9,711 nucleotides of DNA from Bacteroidota bacterium (GTDB lineage Bacteria > Bacteroidota > Bacteroidia > JAADEI01): assembly GCA_015490475.1 (NCBI GenBank), contig WFXT01000182.1:1-9711 (forward strand), in the 5' to 3' direction. Below the pieces are notes generated by a model. It did no database searches and was not told where the DNA came from. It worked only from the letters and a program-made list of their open reading frames with translations. This document shows, in pieces, positions 1-6,127 of the stretch (positions are counted from its first letter, which is position 1; the number at the start of each line of letters is the position of its first letter). Both the position numbers and the translations under genes were made by a program.

Positions 1-239
1 ACAAAAGTTTCCATTAAGTTTTACATGTGGAGTCAAGTTACTGTAATACAGAAGGTTTTTGTTGGTGATTAGAAAAAGCGAAATGTAACAGCAAGTTGTT
101 AGGGGTGTTGTTGCATAGCCAAGTAATAATCAGGTTTATAACAACGTCTTGATTTATGATGTGCTATGAACCCGGTAACCTATTGATTTTCATAGTATTT
201 GTCTTACCAATGTGACTGGTATAGAAAGTTTTAATAAAC

Positions 240-947
240 CTACTTTCTGCATATTGCCAGAACGCTTCCACCAAATGCCAGAGGTATAATTGTTACTTGT
301 CTGAAGCCCACCCTTTGACAGGTCTTTTCTAATCCTTGTTTTGTAAAGAATTTGTTGACACTACCTGCAAAATAAATGTATGGCAGAATGTTGCCAGAAA
401 GGATTCCACCTGATATAGCCGAAATTGTTCCCACATAAGCCTCAAAGACACTTTGAAGCAGTGGTGATGGATAAGACACAACTTCAAGAATTAGAAAATA
501 ACCCTCTGGTTTTATGACTCTAAAGGCTTCCCTGATTGCCTTAGCAGGGTTTTCCATATTTCTTAAGCCGAAAGTAACAGTTGCCACGTCAAAGGTATTA
601 TCGTCAAATGGAAGATTCAACGCATCGCCAACAATGAAATCCCAATCGGGCATTCTTGTTCTCGCAATAGCAAGCATTCCCGGGGTTATGTCAATACCAG
701 TAACATGAACTTTATCTTTCCAATGTTTCCATATCCACAGGGGAATATAGCCCGTACCTGTTGCAATATCTAAATGCATTATTTTTTCCTGTGAATAAGA
801 CAATTTCCGATAAATCCTATCAAGCGTTCTGAAAAGTAGAGAATACCAATGCAGAATCAGACCTCCTGAAATAGCAATAGAAACCTTCTCATAAACAGGG
901 GCAAGGTTGTTAAACAAATTTTCAACAAATGTAGATGATGCAGGCAT
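240..947 (-). CDS. menG: UbiE/MenG-family SAM-dependent methyltransferase (probable demethylmenaquinone methyltransferase)
   Basis: The 235-residue protein should methylate demethylmenaquinone, using S-adenosylmethionine, in the last step of menaquinone synthesis at the inner face of the membrane. Visible motifs are the SAM-binding loop LDIATGTGYIP (59-69), GIDITPGM (84-91), GDALNLPF (107-114), the UbiE-type FGLRN (126-130), and RVIKPEGYFLILE (143-155). The later LSGN...YIYFAGSVNKF stretch matches the family's usual 'ISGN..AY.YLP.SI..F' block. Length is normal for the family. The N-terminus (LFNNLAPVYE) is a diverged form of the usual 'MF..IA..YD..N'. The ATG start at 947 lies 25 bp downstream of a good -33/-7 promoter. 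The gene is monocistronic here. Family assignment is firm. The exact substrate is inferred, because no other quinone gene is in view, but Bacteroidota normally make menaquinone. Confidence 0.86.
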   Translation of the reverse strand: MPASSTFVENLFNNLAPVYEKVSIAISGGLILHWYSLLFRTLDRIYRKLSYSQEKIMHLDIATGTGYIPLWIWKHWKDKVHVTGIDITPGMLAIARTRMPDWDFIVGDALNLPFDDNTFDVATVTFGLRNMENPAKAIREAFRVIKPEGYFLILEVVSYPSPLLQSVFEAYVGTISAISGGILSGNILPYIYFAGSVNKFFTKQGLEKTCQRVGFRQVTIIPLAFGGSVLAICRK

Positions 948-972
948 GGGCAGTTCTTTTCAACAGGTTTCA

Positions 973-1000
973 CAAAGGTAGTAAAAACCAGAAAAGACAA
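973..1000 (-). promoter_or_regulatory. Bacteroidota-type -33/-7 promoter of menG
   Basis: Read on the minus strand, TTG (1000-998) is followed after 17 bp by TACCTTTG (980-973), an exact match to the phylum consensus TTG-N17..23-TAnnTTTG. Transcription would begin near 966, giving a leader of about 20 nt before the ATG at 947. The 25-bp gap between the -7 box and the start codon equals that of the promoter at 3893-3921. Confidence 0.72.
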
Positions 1001-1208
1001 AAGCACAATGAGAAAATATCTAACGTTTGTAATTGCCTTAACAACTGGATTTTATTGCCAAAAACATTTTATGCTATATGACATTTGTTCTTAAGAATTA
1101 CGGTAAATAGGATAATAGAAGAAAATTGCTGTTATACAGCATGTTATCAAGACAAATATTGTGTGAGATGTTATATTGTTTCCGACATAAAAGTGCCTTT
1201 ATAGTTTA

Positions 1209-1237
1209 TTGACAAGTCCCTGTTATTAAGGTATAAT
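1209..1237 (+). promoter_or_regulatory. Perfect classical -35/-10 promoter-like element
   Basis: TTGACA (1209-1214) and TATAAT (1232-1237) are separated by exactly 17 bp, which is the full E. coli sigma-70 consensus. It faces the sigma-factor gene and would start a transcript near 1244 with a leader of about 187 nt. The other promoters seen in this window follow the Bacteroidota TTG/TAnnTTTG pattern, so whether the native housekeeping polymerase uses this element is uncertain. The sequence match is certain; the function is inferred. Confidence 0.5.
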
Positions 1238-1290
1238 ACAAGCAAAATGTGTGATTTATGTAGCGATTCTTTTTATCAAGACTTTTGTCG

Positions 1291-1306
1291 CATAATTTAT
1301 ATTATG
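1291..1306. repeat. Perfect inverted repeat CATAAT-TTAT-ATTATG in the sigma-gene leader
   Basis: Six-base arms CATAAT (1291-1296) and ATTATG (1301-1306) flank a 4-base spacer. It lies about 50 bp downstream of the 1209-1237 promoter and 125 bp before the sigma start codon. It could be an operator or a short RNA hairpin. The arms are entirely AT-rich apart from one C/G pair, so chance occurrence is possible. Confidence 0.4.
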
Positions 1307-1360
1307 TAAACTAAAATTGGTGGGCAACAACAACACTGTTTTGAACATAACCGCCCTTGC

Positions 1361-1374
1361 AGTATATTTATACT
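1361..1374. repeat. Inverted repeat AGTATA-TT-TATACT upstream of the sigma gene
   Basis: Six-base arms (1361-1366 and 1369-1374) are separated by TT. It lies 57 bp before the sigma start. The 2-base spacer is too short for a good RNA hairpin, so a protein-binding dyad is the likelier reading if it is functional at all. AT-rich composition makes a chance match plausible. Confidence 0.33.
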
Positions 1375-1430
1375 CAGAATGCAACCTTTAGACCTTAAAT
1401 TCCATCTAAGATAAAAGAAGGTATGGCTGG

Positions 1431-2069
1431 ATGTGGCAGTTGCTAAAAAGTTTGGCTTCCAGAAAAGGGAAATATAAAGATGATAAGGAATTGGCAAAGG
1501 CTTGTGCCAGTGGCAATCGTGACGCCCAAGAAGAACTATATAACAAATATGCTTCCAAAATGTTTGCCTTGTGTTTGAGATATGCACGTGAACATACTGA
1601 GGCAGAAGATTTCCTTCATGAGGGGTTTATTAAGGTATTTTCAACAATTCATCAATGGAAAGGCAAAGGTTCTCTTGAAAGTTGGATGCGACGAGTGTTT
1701 ATCAATGTAATTCTTGAAAAATTAAGAGCCAACAAACACAATGTGTATAGTTTTTCATCTTACCAAACAGCTTCTGCCTTTGATGATGAAGAAGAGTCAA
1801 CAGAGCTCAATGTTCCTGCTCCTGACCCAGATATTATTTCTCAATTATCAGAAAAGGAAATAATTCAATTAATCCAAAGACTTCCTGATGGATATAGAAC
1901 TGTTTTCAACCTATATGTGATTGAAGGCTTTTCTCATAAGGAAATTGCTGAAATGCTGGGCATTAGCGAAGGGACGGCTAAATCACAACTGTCACGGGCA
2001 AAGTCACTACTCCGAAAATGGATTGAAGAGCAATTTTACTTTAAAAAAAAGGTAACTAAACATGCGTAA
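1431..2069 (+). CDS. ECF-family RNA polymerase sigma factor
   Basis: The 212-residue protein should direct RNA polymerase to a small regulon. The sigma-2 region spans about 19-101, with the core-binding/-10-recognition stretch EAEDFLHEGFIKVF (57-70) followed by a W-containing segment (ESWMRRVF, 83-90). An acidic linker (118-135) leads to the sigma-4 region (about 137-200), with the helix-turn-helix HKEIAEMLGISEGTAKSQLS (169-188). No sigma-3 region is present, as expected for ECF factors. The ATG at 1431 is preceded by AGAAGG at 1416-1421, one of the few purine-rich Shine-Dalgarno-like sites in the window. The stop overlaps the next gene's start (ATGCGTAA), implying coupled translation of a membrane partner. 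The C-terminus contains AAAAAAAAG (2043-2051), which in frame forms the slippery A-AAA-AAG. Assignment as an ECF sigma factor is firm; regulon and signal are unknown. Confidence 0.93.
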   Translation: MWQLLKSLASRKGKYKDDKELAKACASGNRDAQEELYNKYASKMFALCLRYAREHTEAEDFLHEGFIKVFSTIHQWKGKGSLESWMRRVFINVILEKLRANKHNVYSFSSYQTASAFDDEEESTELNVPAPDPDIISQLSEKEIIQLIQRLPDGYRTVFNLYVIEGFSHKEIAEMLGISEGTAKSQLSRAKSLLRKWIEEQFYFKKKVTKHA

Positions 2070-3282
2070 GAATTACAAAGGTTGGGACGAGATAAGGAAA
2101 AAATTGGAAAATTCTCATATAACACCTCCTTACCCTACGTGGCAGGAACTTCATCAAGCTGTCCAGAATCGCGACTCATGGAATTATATTGGAAGAAAAG
2201 TTGCTTCATATGAACAAACTCCTCCTAATTACATAAAGCAAAGGATTTTCTACGGAAGCCCTATAGTTAGATATTCTCCTATGCCTGTTTTGTTGATAGG
2301 ATTTCTTATAGGATTGCTCGCTGGCTTATTGGTAACCTATAAACACGATGTGTATAATTGGATAACATATAATACAGACCACATAATTGCTAATGAATAT
2401 AGGAAAACACAACACGTAGAGAACCTTCAGGCAAACAACACATTATCAAATAATGCTTTACAGGATTCCGAAGAAAGTTTATCAAAATATGCTAAAACAC
2501 CGAATACGTACATTCAAAACAATTCGCCTACTGTTCTGGCTGATGCTTCTCAAACATCGCTTAATTCTATGAGAAATAACTTAGGATCAGGCTTAAATAA
2601 TCCAGTAAACACTTATGCTTCTCATCCTGACGACTCCTCTGCCCTACGCTCAATTCCTCCTTTGAAGCCAACACTTCAACTTTCCAAACAACAAAACAGC
2701 GATATTAAAGCCATGACTCCTGAGTTTGGTAGTAATAAACAAGCGTTTAGTTCTTCAATTCCTATAATTGCCGAAATTCATGGGGGTGCCAACCTAACCA
2801 GAATTGCATCCTTGAATAGTGAGGGCTTTTCTAATAAAGTTTTTCCCGGATTCCAGACCTCATTGTTAATAGCAACTCCTGTATATAAAGGTCATTTGGT
2901 ATATTTAGCACTCAGTAAAACTCATTCCAGAGTAAGCGTATTTATTGAAGGAAGGGAATATTACAATCATATCTCAGGAACTGCACTGGAAATAGGAGGA
3001 ATATCTAAAACAGGATTCGTATTAAATGGAAGGCATTTCTATGTTAGATATGGTTTACTCTGGTCACAGTTTCATAGCAATAACTCTGCAAGCATTATCA
3101 AGGCAGGACGTTCCCTGGGTGGTCTCATTGCCATCAGAAGGTTCAGTGGCATGCTTGGCAGAAGATTTGTCTGGGGATGGGAAGGTGGTATGTCTATGTT
3201 GTTCAAAGATGTTAGTAACTTGCAGGGTGGACAAATTCCAGTAAACTTTTATATCTCTGCTATAATAGGCTTCAAGATGTAG
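2062..3282 (+). CDS. Single-pass membrane protein, probable anti-sigma/sensor partner with beta-barrel-like C-terminal part
   Basis: The 406-residue protein has three visible parts. Residues 1-72 are charged and probably cytoplasmic. They include TPPYPTWQEL (21-30), which resembles the 'pP..vW..i...L' stretch I recall at the N-terminus of many Bacteroidota membrane proteins encoded beside ECF sigma genes. Residues 73-93 form one strong membrane helix (MPVLLIGFLIGLLAGLLVTY) with Lys/Arg on its N-terminal side, favouring N-in orientation. Residues about 105-232 are a low-complexity linker rich in Asn, Ser, Gln and Thr. Residues about 233-406 alternate hydrophobic and polar residues with many Gly and aromatics, and end in YISAIIGFKM, like the last strand of small outer-membrane beta-barrels. 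There is no His/Cys zinc anti-sigma motif and no FecR similarity that I can see. Its start overlaps the sigma stop by 8 bp. An anti-sigma role is inferred from position and topology only. Confidence 0.72.
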   Translation: MRKNYKGWDEIRKKLENSHITPPYPTWQELHQAVQNRDSWNYIGRKVASYEQTPPNYIKQRIFYGSPIVRYSPMPVLLIGFLIGLLAGLLVTYKHDVYNWITYNTDHIIANEYRKTQHVENLQANNTLSNNALQDSEESLSKYAKTPNTYIQNNSPTVLADASQTSLNSMRNNLGSGLNNPVNTYASHPDDSSALRSIPPLKPTLQLSKQQNSDIKAMTPEFGSNKQAFSSSIPIIAEIHGGANLTRIASLNSEGFSNKVFPGFQTSLLIATPVYKGHLVYLALSKTHSRVSVFIEGREYYNHISGTALEIGGISKTGFVLNGRHFYVRYGLLWSQFHSNNSASIIKAGRSLGGLIAIRRFSGMLGRRFVWGWEGGMSMLFKDVSNLQGGQIPVNFYISAIIGFKM

Positions 3283-3312
3283 TATTCAGTGGCTTATCTT
3301 TGCAGAAAAAGT

Positions 3313-3882
3313 ATGCCATTTGAAGTTGTAGAAACCTTTTTTGACGGAGTGGTTAAGGTGATCAAGCCAATTGTCTTTGAAGACCATAGGGGATACTTCA
3401 TGGAAGCATATAGGGCAGATTTGTTTAAAGAATTAGGGATTGAAGAGCCTTTCGTTCAGGACAATCAATCTCTTTCACGGAAGGGTGTTATAAGGGGCTT
3501 ACATTTTCAATGGGACCCTCCTATGGGAAAGCTGATGCGTGTCATTAGAGGGGAAGCATTTCTTGTTGCCATTGACCTAAGGTATGATTCTCCAACCTTA
3601 GGCAAATGGGTTGGAATACATGCTTCCGAGGATAACAAATTGATGTTGTGGGCACCAGCTTCCTTTGCAAGAGGCTTTGCTGCCCTGACTGATTTTACTG
3701 AAATTCATTACAAATGCACGGGAATATATAATCCAAAGGGCGAAGGTTCAATAAAATGGGATGACCCTGACATAGGAATTGAATGGCCCTTTGATAACCC
3801 TATACTGTCAGAAAAAGATGCTAAAGCTATGTCTCTTAAAGACTGGCTCAAAAAACCTCAATCAAGGTTATTTCACATGTAG
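3313..3882 (+). CDS. rfbC: dTDP-4-dehydrorhamnose 3,5-epimerase family protein
   Basis: The 189-residue cytoplasmic cupin enzyme should epimerise dTDP-4-keto-6-deoxyglucose at C3 and C5 on the way to dTDP-L-rhamnose for surface glycans. Visible features are DHRGYFMEAY (24-33), the catalytic-base motif VIRGLHFQ with His64, VAIDLRYDSPTLGKW, SFARGFAAL, YKCTGIYNP and the closing IKWDDPDIGIEWP. The usual FAHGF is FARGF here, a variant I associate with a subgroup that also carries the Y-K-C-T-G-x-Y-N-P block; a 3-epimerase or other NDP-sugar specificity is therefore possible. A longer frame opens with GTG at 3289, but family proteins start near MPFEV, so the ATG at 3313 is preferred. TATCTTTG at 3295-3302 matches the -7 box but has no -33 TTG, so readthrough from the upstream pair 31 bp away may drive it. 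No rmlA, rmlB or rmlD is in the window. Confidence 0.9.
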   Translation: MPFEVVETFFDGVVKVIKPIVFEDHRGYFMEAYRADLFKELGIEEPFVQDNQSLSRKGVIRGLHFQWDPPMGKLMRVIRGEAFLVAIDLRYDSPTLGKWVGIHASEDNKLMLWAPASFARGFAALTDFTEIHYKCTGIYNPKGEGSIKWDDPDIGIEWPFDNPILSEKDAKAMSLKDWLKKPQSRLFHM

Positions 3883-3892
3883 ATAAAAATTT

Positions 3893-3921
3893 TTGTGTTA
3901 ATGCAAAAGATTTTAAATTTG
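3893..3921 (+). promoter_or_regulatory. Bacteroidota-type -33/-7 promoter of the secreted repeat protein
   Basis: TTG (3893-3895) and TAAATTTG (3914-3921) are 18 bp apart, an exact fit to TTG/TAnnTTTG. The predicted transcript starts near 3928, about 19 nt before the ATG at 3947. The site begins just 11 bp past the rfbC stop, so the downstream gene is probably transcribed independently. Confidence 0.72.
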
Positions 3922-3946
3922 TACTTAGAGTAAAATACCGTAGATT

Positions 3947-6037
3947 ATGCGAAGAATAGCAGGTCATTTGAAAATAGCGTTTTTGTTAATTCCTACTCTA
4001 ATATTTAATATCTCATGGGCTCAAAATGTGGGTATTGGTACTACCTCTCCCACAGAAAAACTCCATGTTCAAGGTAACTTGCGCTTAGACAGTGCTTTTA
4101 TGCCGGGCAATAATCCCGGCTTAGCGGGGCAGGTTCTGGTTAGTCAGGGACCCTCGCAACCACCCAGATGGGACTCTCTTCCCAACCTGTTGCCTCCACC
4201 ACCTCCTGATAAAGGTGATACTGTTTGTTCATCTGTGATGGTAAATATGCTACAGAAATGGACAGGAGTTGCTTTATGTAATTCCATTATATTTGACAAC
4301 GGCACCCAAATAGGAGTAAATACTACATCACCTGCTGCTACTGTGGATATTAACGGTAATCTACGAGTGCGGACCCTTCCAACCACTGTTTTGCCTACTA
4401 ACCTTGTAATAGCGGACAACACGGGAATGATTGGAAGCCTTCCCTTTACAGGCAATTCTAATGATGTGTTACGTGGCGATGGAACGTGGGCTCCAGTTAC
4501 TGTAAGTGGTGGCGTTTCCACTTGTGGTACAGTGGCTGCTAATTACATCCAAAAATGGACGGGAACAGACTTATGTAACTCCATTATTTATGAAGACAAC
4601 GTCAATTTTAGAATAGGAATAGGAACCTCCTCACCGCAAGCCAAACTAGACATTTCAGGAGATTTGAGAATTCAAACTCTTTCAACAACAATCCCCAAAA
4701 ACTCACTTCTTGTTGCTGACAACACTGGCTTGGTTGGTGCTTTACCCTTCACTGGCAATTCTTCAGATGTGCTCCGTGGTGACGGAACATGGGCTCCTGT
4801 CTCCTCTGCTTCATCAGATGCAGATTGGTATAAACAAGGCACCACTATACCACCTACTTCAATTAATGATTCCATCTACACAAATGGCTGGGTGGGAATT
4901 AATAGCAACCCGCCACGAGGAATCCTTGATATTTACGGGGATGGCGTGTGGATTGAAGGAGCAAACACAAATAGTAGCTTCAATGCCATTAACACTTCTG
5001 CAGATTTAATGGCTATAACTGATGATGATAAATATCTTTTGAATCTGTATGTAACAAGTGATAACAATCATGGCGGTTTATACGTAAGAGCAATGCAAAA
5101 TGCCGTTCCTTCACCAGGTCCATTTTTACCCTCAAACAATTCTGCTGCAATAGTAGAAATAGACAACTACGCTTCAGGACCTGCTATATTGGTTACCTCA
5201 TACCATGGACCTAATGCATATCCTATCAGAGCGCAAACAGATTCGTCCAAATACACAATCTTTGCAACGAATGCCCGTGAAGTCAATGAATCAAGGACCA
5301 TATATGCGGGTTATGTAGGTGCAACTTGCACCAGTGGATGTGCTGGTGTTCTTGCAGAAGCTTATAATTCTGGTATTGGAAATGGCTCCGGTATCATAGC
5401 CATTGGTGGATGGGCTGGCGTCTGGGGACGCAGCTATGATTTGACTAATGCTCCTGTGGGAGTGTGGGCAGGATACTTTACAGGTAGCGTAAAAATAACT
5501 GATAGTTTAGCTGTATTAGGAGGTTTTTATGCTGCGAGCAAGAACTTTATGATTGACCATCCTTTGGACCCTGAAAACAAATACCTAATTTTTGCTACTG
5601 TAGAAGCTCCTGAGTATCTCAATCTTTTCAGGGGTTCGGTAGTTACAGACAGCAATGGATATGCCACAGTAAGGATGCCTGATTACTTCTGGGCTGCTAA
5701 TACTGAACCAACTATACATTTAACAGTGGAAGGGACATTTGCTCAGGCAGTAGTATGGAAACCACTGGAAGAAACTTCCAATGAATTTGTTATCAGAACA
5801 GATAAACCAAACGTTAAGGTTAATTGGGTTGTTTATGCTCGCAGAAATGACCCTTATGCGAGAAAGCATCCTTTAGTTGTTGAGAAAGAAAAGGCTCCCG
5901 AAGACAGAGGATATTATTTGCATCCCGAAGCTTATGGCAAACCAAAATACTTGAGAATTGGATATGCAAGAGAGATGCAACAGCTCGGAACGCCTGTGCC
6001 AGAGCAAGAAAAACGAATGGTAGTGGGCAGGAAATAG
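3947..6037 (+). CDS. Secreted repeat protein with GIGTTSP-type repeats and a conserved C-terminal domain
   Basis: This 696-residue protein begins with a clear signal peptide (about 1-25, ending SWA/QN) and is probably exported to the cell surface or medium. After it come NVGIGTTSPTEKLHVQGNL (27-45), a proline run (83-87), and two diverged tandem copies of a roughly 92-residue unit (94-184 and 193-285). A fourth, weaker GWVGINSNPPRGILDIYG block lies at 314-331. These 'GIGT.SP..KLD..G.L' units are typical of Bacteroidota proteins and phage-tail-like surface fibres, where they are thought to form trimeric beta structures. Residues about 530-665 (SKNFMIDHPLDPENKYLIF ... NDPYARKHP ... RGYYLHPEAYGKP) match a domain I recall at the C-terminus of many uncharacterised bacterial proteins; I do not know its function. 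No type IX secretion C-terminal domain or S74 peptidase motif is visible. Specific role unknown. Confidence 0.85.
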   Translation: MRRIAGHLKIAFLLIPTLIFNISWAQNVGIGTTSPTEKLHVQGNLRLDSAFMPGNNPGLAGQVLVSQGPSQPPRWDSLPNLLPPPPPDKGDTVCSSVMVNMLQKWTGVALCNSIIFDNGTQIGVNTTSPAATVDINGNLRVRTLPTTVLPTNLVIADNTGMIGSLPFTGNSNDVLRGDGTWAPVTVSGGVSTCGTVAANYIQKWTGTDLCNSIIYEDNVNFRIGIGTSSPQAKLDISGDLRIQTLSTTIPKNSLLVADNTGLVGALPFTGNSSDVLRGDGTWAPVSSASSDADWYKQGTTIPPTSINDSIYTNGWVGINSNPPRGILDIYGDGVWIEGANTNSSFNAINTSADLMAITDDDKYLLNLYVTSDNNHGGLYVRAMQNAVPSPGPFLPSNNSAAIVEIDNYASGPAILVTSYHGPNAYPIRAQTDSSKYTIFATNAREVNESRTIYAGYVGATCTSGCAGVLAEAYNSGIGNGSGIIAIGGWAGVWGRSYDLTNAPVGVWAGYFTGSVKITDSLAVLGGFYAASKNFMIDHPLDPENKYLIFATVEAPEYLNLFRGSVVTDSNGYATVRMPDYFWAANTEPTIHLTVEGTFAQAVVWKPLEETSNEFVIRTDKPNVKVNWVVYARRNDPYARKHPLVVEKEKAPEDRGYYLHPEAYGKPKYLRIGYAREMQQLGTPVPEQEKRMVVGRK
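4226..4801 (+). repeat. Two tandem ~275-bp coding repeats within the secreted protein
   Basis: Copy 1 covers 4226-4498 and copy 2 covers 4523-4801, separated by 24 bp. The encoded units share C-x16-C, QKWTG, LCNSII, SP, a DISG/DING block, ADNTG, LPFTGNS and DVLRGDGTWAPV. The DNA has drifted mainly at silent positions in the best-conserved part (for example DVLRGDGTWAP at 4463-4495 against 4766-4798), so the duplication is old and the protein sequence has been kept by selection. Confidence 0.85.
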
Positions 6038-6080
6038 AATCGTGCAGAATCCACGCTTATAACAGTTTATTTATTGTACT

Positions 6081-6088
6081 TATATTTG
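6081..6088 (+). promoter_or_regulatory. Possible -7 box of the Crp/Fnr regulator gene
   Basis: TATATTTG matches TAnnTTTG and lies 39 bp before the ATG at 6128, giving a leader of about 33 nt. No TTG is found 17-20 bp upstream, so this is weaker than the other promoters. An activator-dependent or autoregulated promoter is one explanation. Confidence 0.42.
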
Positions 6089-6127
6089 TGAGGGGATTTT
6101 ATATAACTCAAAAAACAGGTTATTTGC

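Larger units (their letters stand above)
948..1430. other. 483-bp intergenic region between menG and the sigma-factor gene
   Basis: I find no supported gene here. The region holds the menG promoter (973-1000, minus), a perfect TTGACA/TATAAT pair (1209-1237, plus), inverted repeats at 1291-1306 and 1361-1374, and a direct repeat TTATCAAGAC at 1144-1153 and 1273-1282 that brackets the plus-strand promoter. Two tiny open frames exist and are not called as genes: 1008-1094 (28 residues, signal-peptide-like start) and 1247-1309 (20 residues, containing CxxC). No TAnnTTTG box lies on the plus strand upstream of the sigma gene. Confidence 0.7.

Noticed and set aside
1..72. Open frame entering from the left edge and ending at TAG 70-72, possible C-terminus of an upstream gene
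   Set aside because: Only 23 codons, no recognisable family sequence and no terminator after it; an open stretch this short is expected by chance.
95..145. Inverted repeat GTTGTTA (95-101) / TAACAAC (139-145)
   Set aside because: Seven-base arms with a 37-base loop, no T-run and no relation to a gene end; likely chance.
204..222. TACCA/TGGTA hairpin just beyond the menG stop as a terminator
   Set aside because: Only five base pairs and no T-run on the minus strand after it.
1423..1446. Seven-codon frame (MAGCGSC) overlapping the sigma start codon as a leader peptide
   Set aside because: The purine-rich AGAAGG ends only one base before its ATG, too close for initiation, while it is well placed for the ATG at 1431.
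1297..1587. Minus-strand 96-codon open frame over the start of the sigma gene
   Set aside because: Shadow of the sigma-factor coding strand and intergenic DNA; the plus-strand protein has clear family motifs.
3289..3312. GTG start at 3289 for the epimerase
   Set aside because: It would add eight residues (MAYLCRKS) not expected in the family; the ATG at 3313 starts at the usual family position.
6041..6055. CGTG-cagaatc-CACG hairpin after the secreted-protein stop as a terminator
   Set aside because: Four base pairs and no following T-run.
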